From positions 1-64,000 of the forward strand of contig JAVJVY010000016.1 of the NCBI GenBank assembly GCA_040220895.1: a stretch of 64,000 nt of DNA, read 5' to 3'. Source of the stretch: UBA11591 sp040220895. GTDB lineage: Bacteria > Bacteroidota > Bacteroidia > Flavobacteriales_E > Vicingaceae. The translations under genes and the position numbers were made by a program. Positions 48,831-58,993 of this stretch are shown in pieces (positions within the stretch are counted from its first letter, which is position 1; every line of letters starts with the position of its first letter). The notes beneath the pieces were generated by a model that had not been told where the DNA came from, did no database searches, and worked only from the letters and a program-made list of their open reading frames with translations.

Positions 48831-50927
48831 ATGTCATCGGAAACGAAAAAAGCAAAAAAAAAGAAGAAAATAGATCAAGCGGTTCTTCTGCAAGCATGGA
48901 AGTTCATGTGCACCGCCAAGGGTTTAACCGACATCTATGAGGCAAATTTCAAATTTACCTCCAAGTATGTGCACGCAACTTCAAGGGGGCACGAGGCCGT
49001 GCAAATTGCTCTTGGTTTGCAATTGAAACCACAGGATTGGCTATCTGCATACTACCGAGACGATTCAATTCTACTTAGCATAGGCATAAAGCCATATGAG
49101 TTGATGCTTCAGTTGATGGCCAAGCGGGAGGATCCATTTTCAGGAGGACGAACTTATTATTCACATCCCAGCCTGCGCGATGATGACAAGCCCAAGATTC
49201 CTCATCAGTCTTCCGCTACGGGCATGCAGGCCATTCCAACTACTGGTGTGGCCATGGGGGTGCAATACCTCGAGAATAGAAAATTATCGCCCGATTTCGG
49301 AAAGGATGCCCCTGTGGTAGTCTGTTCACTAGGTGATGCATCAATAACAGAAGGTGAAGTAGCCGAAGCTTTCCAAATGGCCACACTTCATCAATACCCG
49401 ATTTTGTACTTGGTACAGGACAATGAATGGGATATATCCGCAAGCGCTGATGAGATTCGCGTGAACGATGCAACTTCCTATGCTAAAGGCTTTAAGGGGA
49501 TTGAGGTCAGGACGATAGACGGGACCGATTTTTATGAGTCGTATAACACGCTGAAGGAAGTTATCGATAAGATTAGGACTGAACGCCGCCCCTTTCTGGT
49601 TCATGCAAAAGTGCCTTTGCTGAATCATCACACCAGTGGGGTTCGAATGGAATTTTACCGATCTGAAAAGGACTTAAGTGAGCACAGAAAGCGAGACCCA
49701 TGGCCAAAATTAAGACTCGCCTTGATTGATGAGGGTATTTCTGAAAGTGAGCTGTCCAAAATCGAAGATCTGGCCCGGCAAGAAGTTTCTGCCGATTTCG
49801 AGAAAGCCAAAAATGCGGCTGATCCATTGCCAGAAGACCTGTTTACCCATGATTTTGCCCCTACCGAAGTCACCGAAGAATCGGGAAGCAGAAAAGGGGA
49901 AGGAAAAGAAATGACCTTAATGGTCGACTGTGCATTGTTTGCAATTAAGGAGTTAATGGAAAAGCATCCAGAGGCACTGCTGTATGGTCAAGACGTTGGC
50001 GGAAGACTGGGTGGGGTGTTTCGAGAAGCCGCCACCCTGGCTCAAACCTTTGGTGACGATCGGGTTTTCAATACGCCCATCCAGGAGGCATTTATTATTG
50101 GGAGTACGGTTGGTATGTCGGCCGCAGGGTGTAAGCCTATAGTGGAAGTGCAGTTCGCCGATTACATCTGGCCAGGGTTAAACCAATTATTCACCGAAGT
50201 CAGCCGCTCTTGTTATTTGACCAATGGAAAATGGCCCGTCAGCACTATCATTCGTGTGCCCATAGGCGCCTATGGAAGTGGAGGGCCTTATCATTCAACC
50301 AGTGTAGAATCCGTTTTAACAAGTATAAAGGGAATCAAAATTGCCTACCCCTCCAATGGCGCCGACCTGAAAGGATTGATGAAGGCGGCATATTATGATC
50401 CGAACCCAGTGGTAATGCTAGAACACAAGGGACTCTATTGGTCTAAGGTGCGGGGTACTGAAAGTGCCAAAGTCATTGAGCCGGGTGAAGATTACATCCT
50501 TCCCTTTGGAAAGGGTAATGTGGTATTAGAAGCGGATTCAAAAGAGATTGAACAAGGAGCCTCATTATTGGTTGTAACTTACGGTATGGGTGTTCACTGG
50601 GCCACCAATGCGGCCAAGGAGCATTCCGGTAAAATAGAGGTGCTCGACCTACGCACCTTATACCCCTTGGATGAGCATCTTATTTACGAGCGTTCCAAGA
50701 TCCACGGTAAAGTTCTGGTATTGACGGAAGAACCCGAATCCAATGGGTTCGCTCAAAGTATTGCTGCTAAAATTTCATCAACTTGTTTCGAATTTCTCGA
50801 TGCTCCGGTAAAAGTGGTTGGCGCAGAGAATATGCCGGCTATTCCATTGAACGAGACCCTGGAAAAAACAATGATCCCTTCAATTGAGAAAGTTTCAGAC
50901 GCCATGACCAGTTGCCTGAATTATTAG
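48831..50927 (+). CDS. Fused alpha/beta E1 of a 2-oxo acid dehydrogenase complex
   Basis: A 698-residue protein in which the E1-alpha part (about residues 15-345) and the E1-beta part (about 360-698) of a TPP-dependent dehydrogenase are joined. The TPP motif is CSLGDASITEGEVAEA (GD at about 168). The beta half begins MTLMVDCALFAIKELMEKHPEALLYGQDVGGRLGGVFREA. The enzyme decarboxylates branched-chain 2-oxo acids or pyruvate; the fused layout is the usual Bacteroidota 2-oxoisovalerate type. This would supply branched acyl-CoA starters for FabH. E2 and E3 genes are not in the window. Followed 6 bases later by an alpha/beta hydrolase gene. Confidence 0.9.
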   Translation: MSSETKKAKKKKKIDQAVLLQAWKFMCTAKGLTDIYEANFKFTSKYVHATSRGHEAVQIALGLQLKPQDWLSAYYRDDSILLSIGIKPYELMLQLMAKREDPFSGGRTYYSHPSLRDDDKPKIPHQSSATGMQAIPTTGVAMGVQYLENRKLSPDFGKDAPVVVCSLGDASITEGEVAEAFQMATLHQYPILYLVQDNEWDISASADEIRVNDATSYAKGFKGIEVRTIDGTDFYESYNTLKEVIDKIRTERRPFLVHAKVPLLNHHTSGVRMEFYRSEKDLSEHRKRDPWPKLRLALIDEGISESELSKIEDLARQEVSADFEKAKNAADPLPEDLFTHDFAPTEVTEESGSRKGEGKEMTLMVDCALFAIKELMEKHPEALLYGQDVGGRLGGVFREAATLAQTFGDDRVFNTPIQEAFIIGSTVGMSAAGCKPIVEVQFADYIWPGLNQLFTEVSRSCYLTNGKWPVSTIIRVPIGAYGSGGPYHSTSVESVLTSIKGIKIAYPSNGADLKGLMKAAYYDPNPVVMLEHKGLYWSKVRGTESAKVIEPGEDYILPFGKGNVVLEADSKEIEQGASLLVVTYGMGVHWATNAAKEHSGKIEVLDLRTLYPLDEHLIYERSKIHGKVLVLTEEPESNGFAQSIAAKISSTCFEFLDAPVKVVGAENMPAIPLNETLEKTMIPSIEKVSDAMTSCLNY

Positions 50928-50933
50928 ATCGAC

Positions 50934-51635
50934 ATGAGAGAAAAGTTGTTGATTCTTCATGGAGCTGCCGGGTCTAAGGTCCGCCTCGAGGCCATTAGTA
51001 AAAAACTGGAACCGCATTTTGATATTTTTCGCCTGAATTTTTCAGGACATGGTGGAGAACCATTGCCGGAAGAAGCATTCAGCATTGAACTTTTTGCTAA
51101 AGATGTCATTAATTTTCTGAATAAAAATGAATTGAAATCCATTAATATTTTTGGTTATAGCATGGGTGGTTTTGTTGCCATTTACCTTGCTTCCCATTTT
51201 CCGGAAAGGGTTTCCAAAATAGTTACCCTGGGGACAAAATTCAACTGGAATAAGGACACCGTAAAGCAGCAGATAAAATTTTTGGATACCGAAGTGATTC
51301 AGGAAAAATTACCGGAATATGCCCAGGAATTGGAGAATATTCACGCCCCGAATGACTGGAAAGACGTGATGGCTAAAACCGTAGAAATGCTCAATGAAAT
51401 GGGTCGGAAAAATCCATTGACGGATGACGACCTATTTGGATTGGATATTCCGGTACTCATAGGAATGGGTGACAGGGATAATCTTGTAATCATTGAGGAA
51501 TCGGTTTTTGCTTTTCGTTTATTGAAGAAGGGTCAACTGCTTATAATGCCAGATACCCCGCATCCTATCCACAATGTTGATGCGTCACGACTGGCTCGTG
51601 AGTTAAAGCGATTTCTAGAAGGTCAAGGCGCTTAG
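50934..51635 (+). CDS. Alpha/beta hydrolase
   Basis: A 233-residue hydrolase with the nucleophile elbow GYSMGGFVA (Ser), a GHGGEP loop near the N-terminus and the terminal PHPIHN His. The proposed catalytic triad is Ser, an Asp in GMGDRDN (MGDRD) and the late His. No signal peptide. Substrate unknown. It sits 6 bases after the fused E1 gene and 61 bases before the Prc gene start (only 1 base before the upstream end of that frame), so the three probably share a transcript. Confidence 0.85.
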   Translation: MREKLLILHGAAGSKVRLEAISKKLEPHFDIFRLNFSGHGGEPLPEEAFSIELFAKDVINFLNKNELKSINIFGYSMGGFVAIYLASHFPERVSKIVTLGTKFNWNKDTVKQQIKFLDTEVIQEKLPEYAQELENIHAPNDWKDVMAKTVEMLNEMGRKNPLTDDDLFGLDIPVLIGMGDRDNLVIIEESVFAFRLLKKGQLLIMPDTPHPIHNVDASRLARELKRFLEGQGA

Positions 51636-51696
51636 AATGTTCTTAAAAAATGTTAAGCTGGGTATAAATAGACTTAATTGGGGATATTTGTTTTCT

Positions 51697-53847
51697 ATGA
51701 AAAAACTTACGATTGTTATATTACTCGTGATTGCCGGTTCGGCGATTTGGGGATTCTCCCTGAATGAGCCAACTCCGGACGACGAAAAATTGCTTCTCAC
51801 TCTGGTTGAGAATGTTCTGAAACAGAACCATTATTCAAAACTTAGAATAGACGATTCCTTTTCTGAGCGGGTGTTTGACCTTTACATTAAACGCATGGAT
51901 TACAACAAGATGTATTTCACCGAAAAGGACGTCAAAGACTTTGAAGAATACCGGCATAAACTTGATGAAGCAATCCTAAAGCCGGATCTAGAATTTTATC
52001 ATTTGGTCACCGAAACTTTTGCCAAGCGACTGAAGGAAACGGAATCCATAAGTGAAAAACTTCTTAATAAGGATTTTGACTTTGAACAGTCCGAGACATA
52101 CGAGACAGATCCCGATAAGAGAACCTACGCAAAGAATGACAAGGACCTTGAAGAAATTTGGAGAAAGTACTTGAAATATAACGTTCTGAATTCATACCTG
52201 GGCAAGCTGGAAAATCAAGAAAAGGCTATCGAAAAAGGGTCGGACAGTACAGGAGCTGTGATTGAGATAAAAACGGAAGAGGAACTGATGGAAGCTGCTG
52301 TAGAAAGCACAAAAAAGAACATGAAAACGCGTTTTAAACGGCGTTCAGAAGTTGATGAAGAGGATAATTTCGCCTTTTACATAAATGCCCTGTCAGGTGC
52401 ATATGACCCTCATACGCAATATTTTCCACCTCAGGAAAAAGAAAACTTCGATATGAGAATGACGGGTCGCCTTGAAGGCATCGGCGCCGTTCTTCAAGAG
52501 GCTGATGGCTATATCAAGATCAACAGCATTGTCACCGGAAGTGCCTGTTGGCGACAGGGAGATCTGGAAGTAGGGGATTTGATTCTTAAGGTAGCGCAAG
52601 GAAATGGTGAACCTGAGGATATTGTTGATGCTGCGATGAAAGAAGTTCTAAAGTTGATCAGGGGTCCAAAAGGAACCGAAGTTCAACTTACCGTGCAAAA
52701 GAAAGATGGACAGATCACGGTTATTCCGATCATTCGCGATGTGGTAATCAGGGAAGAGACCTATGCCAAATCGGCCGTAATTGAAGACTCAAAAACGAAC
52801 AGAAAATATGGCTATTTATATTTACCCGGATTTTATGCCCGATTTGGAGAAAGAGACGGCAGGAGTTCTGCCGAAGATGTGGAAGCAGAATTGGAAAAAT
52901 TAAAACTGGAAAAAGTCGAAGGAATAGTGTTGGACCTTCGAAATAACGGAGGCGGGTCATTGAATGACGCGGTAGAAATGGCGGGTTTGTTTATTAAGGA
53001 TGGCCCAATCGTTCAGGTAAAAACCACCGGCCAAAGAAGTCAGGTCAAATCAGATTATAATTCGAACATCACTTACGAAGGCCCACTAATTATAATGATC
53101 AATTCTTTCAGTGCATCTGCTTCTGAGATAGTTAGTGCAGCATTGAAAGACTATGGAAGGGCTTACATCGTGGGCAGTCCATCCAGTTATGGCAAAGGGA
53201 CGGTACAGACCTTTGCAGACTTAAATCGTTACATTAAACCGGGTATTCAGCTCGAAAATCCTTTCGGATCTTTGAAATTCACCATTCAACAGTTTTATCG
53301 GATCAATGGAAGCTCCACCCAATACAAAGGAGTGAAACCAGACGTTCAATTCCCCGAAGTATACGACATTAAAGAAATTGGGGAAAGTTCGTTGGATTAT
53401 AGCATTCCATGGGACAGTATCCCATCTGTCGGCTTCGCGCCATGGAAGGGTCTGCGAGCTGATATTTCTAATCTTCGCAGTGGAAGTGAAAACAGAATAA
53501 GGGAAGAAGAGACTTTTAGGAAACTCAATGAGCGTATAAAATGGATGAATGCAGAGCGCAATGAAACGGAGATCAGCCTTTTCTACGATGACGTGCGGCG
53601 TAAACGCGACGAGCGCAAAGAAATGACTAAAGAATTCGATGAAATTAAAACCGTGAACGAAGACTTATTGATTAAAAGTTTGCAAGAGATAGCTGTTCTG
53701 GGCGACACGGTTGCCGAAACTAGAATAGCGAATTGGGAAAAGCAGATCTCCAAGGATTTCTACTTACACGAAACCCTTGACATTATGCACGATATAATCA
53801 GTCAAATGAATGTTCCGACTATTGCGGAAGATCACATTGACAAATAA
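51697..53847 (+). CDS. prc: Tail-specific (Prc-type, S41) protease
   Basis: A 716-residue periplasmic protease with signal peptide (MKKLTIVILLVIAGSAIWGFS). It shows an N-terminal helical domain, a PDZ domain (about 250-330: GIGAVLQEADGYIKINSIVTGSACW...VGDLILKV), and the S41 core with SASASEI and GKGTVQ. By alignment the catalytic Ser is Ser474 and the Lys is Lys500. The C-terminal helical Tsp extension follows. It degrades proteins or trims C-termini in the periplasm. The ATG at 51697 is used because the earlier in-frame ATG at 51637 would place 20 residues before the signal peptide. Confidence 0.93.
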   Translation: MKKLTIVILLVIAGSAIWGFSLNEPTPDDEKLLLTLVENVLKQNHYSKLRIDDSFSERVFDLYIKRMDYNKMYFTEKDVKDFEEYRHKLDEAILKPDLEFYHLVTETFAKRLKETESISEKLLNKDFDFEQSETYETDPDKRTYAKNDKDLEEIWRKYLKYNVLNSYLGKLENQEKAIEKGSDSTGAVIEIKTEEELMEAAVESTKKNMKTRFKRRSEVDEEDNFAFYINALSGAYDPHTQYFPPQEKENFDMRMTGRLEGIGAVLQEADGYIKINSIVTGSACWRQGDLEVGDLILKVAQGNGEPEDIVDAAMKEVLKLIRGPKGTEVQLTVQKKDGQITVIPIIRDVVIREETYAKSAVIEDSKTNRKYGYLYLPGFYARFGERDGRSSAEDVEAELEKLKLEKVEGIVLDLRNNGGGSLNDAVEMAGLFIKDGPIVQVKTTGQRSQVKSDYNSNITYEGPLIIMINSFSASASEIVSAALKDYGRAYIVGSPSSYGKGTVQTFADLNRYIKPGIQLENPFGSLKFTIQQFYRINGSSTQYKGVKPDVQFPEVYDIKEIGESSLDYSIPWDSIPSVGFAPWKGLRADISNLRSGSENRIREEETFRKLNERIKWMNAERNETEISLFYDDVRRKRDERKEMTKEFDEIKTVNEDLLIKSLQEIAVLGDTVAETRIANWEKQISKDFYLHETLDIMHDIISQMNVPTIAEDHIDK

Positions 53848-53895
53848 GTGCCAGTAAACATTATGGCCTTTCTTGCGGGTTAACCGATGATTGCT

Positions 53896-54579
53896 TTATT
53901 CAACCAGCATCTCAACGCTAACCTTTTCACCACATGGAACATAGGTGACGCCTGTCCAGATAATTTTCCGATTAGAATCAGTAATAATGCTAGGCCCAAG
54001 AATTTCGTAACTGAAACTAGCATAGTCTACAACGGAGCCCTGTCGTTGAATCGGGTAGTTGCCCGTTAGCGTTCTTTCGGTTTGATATAAAAAAAGATCA
54101 ATGAACGGCCCATCAATTATTCGTTTGACTGGAACGTATGGATCAGAAGAATGAATTTGATGCTTGTTGTTATATGGATTGACCACTTTAAGGAAAACAT
54201 CAAATACCTGTTTGCGATTGAGTACGGCATGAATGTCACTAAGACTATTATTAATCGGCACATTGGTCAGTCCTTGCCAATTGACATCAGTAATATGCAA
54301 TCCCTCATCGTAAAAAGGAGAATCTGTATCTGAAATGAAGTGGTAGGTAAAAACAAAATTACCCTTGCTGTCTGTAACACTTTCTGCCAAGGTTATTGAG
54401 GCAAAATTAACTTGCCGTGTGCGTAGTAATATTTCTTTATTGGCCAACGGAACCGAATCGCAATTAGCGAAAAGCCTCCCGCTTAGCGTGAAGGATGCAG
54501 ACACTTTTTCTTCTTCTTTTGAACAAGAAAGAATAAGTATGGTAAAAATGGCGAAAAGAATGAAAAGAATAGATTTCAT
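53896..54579 (-). CDS. Predicted lipoprotein of unknown function
   Basis: A 227-residue protein with lipobox ILSC (Cys19) after a short hydrophobic stretch. The mature part is beta-rich (SFTLSGRLFANCDSVPLANKEILLRTRQ, then GNFVFTYHFISDTDSP). This resembles a carboxypeptidase-regulatory-like fold of the kind found in many Bacteroidota lipoproteins. No enzyme motif. It is convergent with prc and lies downstream of nothing obvious on its strand. The function is unknown. Confidence 0.68.
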   Translation of the reverse strand: MKSILFILFAIFTILILSCSKEEEKVSASFTLSGRLFANCDSVPLANKEILLRTRQVNFASITLAESVTDSKGNFVFTYHFISDTDSPFYDEGLHITDVNWQGLTNVPINNSLSDIHAVLNRKQVFDVFLKVVNPYNNKHQIHSSDPYVPVKRIIDGPFIDLFLYQTERTLTGNYPIQRQGSVVDYASFSYEILGPSIITDSNRKIIWTGVTYVPCGEKVSVEMLVE

Positions 54580-54654
54580 CCAACAACTTTGAGTGAAGTT
54601 ACAATTTCCATAAACAACTCAGATTATAAGAAATCTAAATAGCGAGGTAATGGA

Positions 54655-55977
54655 TTATCTAAACAACTTCACAATGTCATTTCCGTTGGCATAAACCAAT
54701 AGGGTTAAAAGCAACACCATCCCTGCTATCTGCGCGTACTCCATGACTTTCTCGTGGGGTTTTCTTCCAGAGATCATTTCATAAAGCAGGAACATGACGT
54801 GGCCTCCATCCAGCGCGGGTATCGGAAGTAAATTCATGATGGCCAAAATAATGGAAAGGAATGCCGTAAAATTCCAAAACCTCAACCAGTCCCACTCAGT
54901 TGAAAAAGCCTTACCGATCATAATGAAACCTCCTACAGACTCATATGCTTTGGTTTCAGGATTGAAAATGAGTTTCAATTGCTTGAAGTAGTTAGAAAAC
55001 ATATCAATTCCTTTGTTGAATCCAGCGGGTATGGCTGAAATGGCATCGTAGCTTTCGGTTTTCATGGGTATTTGCTCTTCAAGAGGAGATACAGCAAAGC
55101 CAAGGGTTCCCTGTTCAGATACAGTGGCCATTAGGATTTCAAAGCGATTGTTTCTGAGAATTCCCACCTGGACTTCCTGACTTTGATGACTTTGAAGAAA
55201 TCCAACCACATCCTGAAAGAAAGGCACGGTATCCTGGTCAAGTTTAACAATGCGGTCACCTTTTTGCAAACCAGCGTATTCTGCAGGGCTGGCGGGCACA
55301 ATTTCGTGCACCTGTGCAATAACCGCCGGCTCGATAAATGAGGTGTTTTCCGATTTAATTATTTCTGAAGTAAACGTACTGGGGATAGAAATGTTGATGA
55401 GGTCACCATTGCGCTGAACTTGCACAGATTTGGACTGATTAATCACCATTTCCATTCGTAGGTCAGAAAATTTTTCGATGTGCTTCTGATCCAGGCTAAC
55501 GATCCGGTCTCCATTTTGAAGACCAATGGATTGCGCCAAAGAATCGCAGTATATTCCATAGGTTAATTGATCGTTTGGAATGTACTGGTTTCCCCAAACA
55601 AAGGCAATCATTATATAAATTGCAATACCAAGAATGGCATTGACCGTAACCCCGCCCAGCATGATGATCAACCGCTGCCAAGCCGGCTTGGCCCTGAATT
55701 CCCATGGTTGGGCAGGCATTTTTAGTTGCTCCTTGTCCATGGACTCATCGATCATTCCGGCAATTTTCACGTAGCCACCTAGTGGTAGCCAGCCTATGCC
55801 ATATTCGGTACCATTTTTATTAAACTTAAAGAGCGAAAACCAAGGATCAAAAAACAAGTAGAATTTCTCGACTCTTGTTCCGAAAAGGCGGGCGGGTATA
55901 AAATGCCCCATTTCGTGAAGAATTACGAGAATAGAAAGTGATAGAATTAATTGGGCAGCCTGATTTATCCAGTCCAT
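54655..55977 (-). CDS. rseP: Site-2 intramembrane metalloprotease RseP
   Basis: RseP cleaves anti-sigma factors and remnant signal peptides inside the membrane. The 440-residue protein has the zinc motif HEMGH (His21, Glu22, His25) in its first membrane segment. Two periplasmic PDZ domains lie in the middle (GLQNGDRIVSLD, GLQKGDRIVKLD), and the NLLPIPALDGGHVMF motif supplies the third zinc ligand near the C-terminus. Length and layout are standard. It stands alone on the minus strand, downstream of the VWA gene with an 88-base gap. Confidence 0.95.
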   Translation of the reverse strand: MDWINQAAQLILSLSILVILHEMGHFIPARLFGTRVEKFYLFFDPWFSLFKFNKNGTEYGIGWLPLGGYVKIAGMIDESMDKEQLKMPAQPWEFRAKPAWQRLIIMLGGVTVNAILGIAIYIMIAFVWGNQYIPNDQLTYGIYCDSLAQSIGLQNGDRIVSLDQKHIEKFSDLRMEMVINQSKSVQVQRNGDLINISIPSTFTSEIIKSENTSFIEPAVIAQVHEIVPASPAEYAGLQKGDRIVKLDQDTVPFFQDVVGFLQSHQSQEVQVGILRNNRFEILMATVSEQGTLGFAVSPLEEQIPMKTESYDAISAIPAGFNKGIDMFSNYFKQLKLIFNPETKAYESVGGFIMIGKAFSTEWDWLRFWNFTAFLSIILAIMNLLPIPALDGGHVMFLLYEMISGRKPHEKVMEYAQIAGMVLLLTLLVYANGNDIVKLFR

Positions 55978-56065
55978 AGTTATAGTTGAGTCGGCGAAAT
56001 TACATATAATTGACCGTACGCAAGGACCTTGTTCTTGCCGGATTCTTAATTAAGGTTAAGAGAAC

Positions 56066-57445
56066 TTATTTCGCCTTGGATTGAATTTTCACTTCGTTGA
56101 CCAGTGACCTTCGGGCGTCATCGTAAGTATTGATATGAATGTAGTTTCCCTGACCTTCCTGGGCTATTTTCTTCATATTCTTTACCGTCCATTTTTCATT
56201 TTTGATACCGATCACACTTATCTTATAGCCCTTTTTTGCATTTTTTCGTACGGTGCTTAACATGCCTTTATCTTGTCGCTCCAGGTTGAAGGCACCGTCG
56301 GTTGAAATAAACACTTGATTGTTACCTCCCGGGATCTTATTTGATTCCAACACCTGATAAGCTTTTTTCAGCCCTTTCTGTCCGGACGTGCTGCCTCTGG
56401 CTTCCAAGCTTTTGATGACGGCAATGATCTCAGATTTCTGAGATGCCGATGTTGATTTCAATGCCAGGGTCGCACCACTTGAATAGGTCACAATGGCCAC
56501 TTTATCGACACTTCGCAAAAGATTGGTCAATTCAACCAATGACGATTTCAATAAGTTCATTTTGCCTTTTTGCTTCATAGATACAGAGACGTCGATCAAG
56601 AAAACGATGTTATTAGGGGCAAACTCTCCCTTGGGAAAACCTGGATTTTCTTCCTCTGTGGGCAACTCGGGTAAAATGACGGGTTCCGTGGCGATTGGTA
56701 GATTATCCTCTGCAACGGTCACGATCTCTGTTTCGTAAGTATCGGCCGAATCCTGAATTACCTGACTTAAGGTTCCTTCCGGACCGAGTTCGATCTTGAG
56801 ATCGTTCATTCCACTGTGGATACTCAATTCAGATTCGAAACGGCCTAAACCCTTGGCCTTCACAACTAAGTAATATTTGTCCGGAACAAATTCATCTTTT
56901 ATTTCCCCTTCCGGTCCGGTCATTGAGTGACGGTACATAACGCCATCCCAAATTATGTCCAATTCGGCGTCCTGAACCCTGGAACCATCATCTTTTCGAA
57001 CAATGAGAATATTGAGTTCAAACGTTTCCTCTGACTTTTTTTCGGTTTTTTCTGAGAATTCAGGCACTTCAAGGCTTTCATTTACATCGAATGTCAGTGC
57101 TTTTCCTTTAATTGAAAGCACAAATGGCTCGTTATTTGAGCTCAGGTATACCGGAATGTCTGCGGTGAATTCTCCTTTGCGTTTGGGCGTGTATTTAATG
57201 CGGACTAAAATTGATTCATCGACTTCAATGACCTTATTTGAAAAGCGCACCGAAACTCCGTATGGAGTGTCGTATTTAGCGATTGAAATGTCCTTGTCGG
57301 AAATATTGGTGAACCTGAAATCCACGTATTTTTTATCTTCTTTATTTACAATTCCAAAATCGTGGGATGTCTTATCCAGAATAACCTGAGCAGATAGTGT
57401 GGAAGTCAGGATAAACAAGAAAATTAGAAACCACGAGCCTCTCAT
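56066..57445 (-). CDS. Secreted VWA-domain protein with N-terminal DUF1573-like Ig domain
   Basis: With the ATG at 57445 the protein has 459 residues and a signal peptide (MRGSWFLIFLFILTSTLSAQ). The first domain (about 20-115: LDKTSHDFGIVNKEDKKYVDFRFTN) is a DUF1573-like Ig fold, then a second beta domain. The C-terminal part is a von Willebrand A domain with MIDAS residues in FLIDVSVSMKQKGKMNLLKSSL. VWA domains bind metal ions and mediate protein interaction. The ATG at 57487 abuts the stop of the GH3 gene and would be coupled to it; it lacks a better signal peptide, so 57445 is used. Function unknown, cell-surface or periplasmic. Confidence 0.78.
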   Translation of the reverse strand: MRGSWFLIFLFILTSTLSAQVILDKTSHDFGIVNKEDKKYVDFRFTNISDKDISIAKYDTPYGVSVRFSNKVIEVDESILVRIKYTPKRKGEFTADIPVYLSSNNEPFVLSIKGKALTFDVNESLEVPEFSEKTEKKSEETFELNILIVRKDDGSRVQDAELDIIWDGVMYRHSMTGPEGEIKDEFVPDKYYLVVKAKGLGRFESELSIHSGMNDLKIELGPEGTLSQVIQDSADTYETEIVTVAEDNLPIATEPVILPELPTEEENPGFPKGEFAPNNIVFLIDVSVSMKQKGKMNLLKSSLVELTNLLRSVDKVAIVTYSSGATLALKSTSASQKSEIIAVIKSLEARGSTSGQKGLKKAYQVLESNKIPGGNNQVFISTDGAFNLERQDKGMLSTVRKNAKKGYKISVIGIKNEKWTVKNMKKIAQEGQGNYIHINTYDDARRSLVNEVKIQSKAK

Positions 57446-57487
57446 TCCTGTCCGGTTTTTGTTATAATATGCTAAGATCATTCTCAT

Positions 57488-58993
57488 CTAAGACACTATT
57501 AAATATTTTTCAAGAACATCGGCAATGAGTCGGTCATTCGCCAATCTGGGAAGTTTGTTTTGCCCTCCTAGTTTTCCAATGGACTTCATATATGCCTGAA
57601 AGGCATTTTCTTTTAAAAGCTTGATTTCCAATTCTTGCAGAATATTGCCAACACGAAGGTCTTTATAATAGGTGTTTCTATGCTGCATGTAAGTATCCAG
57701 TTTTTTCGCTACTTCATCGACGTCTTTTGGGGTGGAATTCATTTCGATGTACCATTGATGTCTTGGCAATTCTCCTTCGACGGCATTGACGAGCGGGGCC
57801 ACGTGAAATTCTGCGATATCCAGATTTAATTCAGATGCCACCTGATTAATCGCTCCTTCCACTTCTTCGGCAATGACATGTTCACCAAAGGCCGAGGTAA
57901 AGTGCTTAATTCTACCTGAAACAATAATTCGGTAAGGTGCAAGGGAAGTAAATTTGACAGTGTCCCCCAGATTATAAGCCCACAAACCAGCATTGCTGCT
58001 CACAACTAGAACATAATTTACATCCAGCTCGACATCTTTAAGAGCGATTCTTTCATAGCGTTCTTCGTTAAATTGATCGGTTCGCACAAATTCAAAAAAG
58101 ATACCCGCGTTTACGTTAAGAAGCATTCCTTCTCCTTTTTGTAAATCTTGAAAGGCAATAAAACCCTCAGAGGCCGGGTAGACTTCGATTGCGTCCACTG
58201 GCTTACCGATAATAGTATCGATCAATCTTCGGTATGGTTTGAAATTTACTCCTCCGTAAACCAAGAGCGAAAAGTTAGGAAAGATGTCCGATATTTTTTC
58301 CTTACCACTCTTGTTCAGGAGCATTTCAAAGTACATCTGAACCCAAGGGGGTATGCCACTAATAAGACGCATGTCTTCATGTAGTGTTTCTTCTGCAATT
58401 GCTTCTACTTTGCTTTCCCAATCATCGATGCAATTGACCCCGTAACTGGGCATTCTATTCTTTAAAAGGTAATTCGGAACGTGGTGTGCAACAATGCCCG
58501 AGAGCCTGCCAATTTGAATTCCATTGGCCTGTTCAAGTTCAGGACTACCTTGTAAAAAGATCATCTTCCCATCAACAAAATCGACTTTTCCTGTCTCGCC
58601 TATGTAACACAATAAGGCGTTGCGCGCGCCATTTAGATGATTGTCGATTGATTCTTTAGTTATTGGAATGTATTTAGATCCTGAGGTTGTACCGGATGTT
58701 TTGGACAAATACAAGGGAATTCCTTTCCATAGAACATTCGGTGTTCCGTTTTTAATCAATTCAATGTAGGGCTTCAAGTCCTCGTACTCCCTGACAGGAA
58801 CCATTGACTTATATTCCTCATAATTCTTGATATCACTGAATCCGTGATCCCTGCCAAATGTGGTGGCAGAAGAATCCCTGATCAAGGATGTAAGCAATTC
58901 TTCCTGAAGTTTGGCAGCTATTTTATGGTCTGCGTACAATTTTCTTCGTACAACAAAGGCAAAGATTTTAGCAACAAAGGATTTTAAGCTCAT
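57488..58993 (-). CDS. GH3 auxin-responsive-promoter family protein
   Basis: A 501-residue protein of the GH3 family (ANL-type adenylating enzymes). The ATP-binding segment SKTSGTTSGSKYIP (97-110) is clear. In plants GH3 enzymes couple acids to amino acids; the bacterial ones have unknown substrates. The gene begins at the last base of the M23 gene stop (TAATG overlap), so the two are translationally coupled, and the VWA gene follows. The order M23-GH3-VWA suggests a link to the cell envelope. A conclusive substrate cannot be given. Confidence 0.85.
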   Translation of the reverse strand: MSLKSFVAKIFAFVVRRKLYADHKIAAKLQEELLTSLIRDSSATTFGRDHGFSDIKNYEEYKSMVPVREYEDLKPYIELIKNGTPNVLWKGIPLYLSKTSGTTSGSKYIPITKESIDNHLNGARNALLCYIGETGKVDFVDGKMIFLQGSPELEQANGIQIGRLSGIVAHHVPNYLLKNRMPSYGVNCIDDWESKVEAIAEETLHEDMRLISGIPPWVQMYFEMLLNKSGKEKISDIFPNFSLLVYGGVNFKPYRRLIDTIIGKPVDAIEVYPASEGFIAFQDLQKGEGMLLNVNAGIFFEFVRTDQFNEERYERIALKDVELDVNYVLVVSSNAGLWAYNLGDTVKFTSLAPYRIIVSGRIKHFTSAFGEHVIAEEVEGAINQVASELNLDIAEFHVAPLVNAVEGELPRHQWYIEMNSTPKDVDEVAKKLDTYMQHRNTYYKDLRVGNILQELEIKLLKENAFQAYMKSIGKLGGQNKLPRLANDRLIADVLEKYLIVS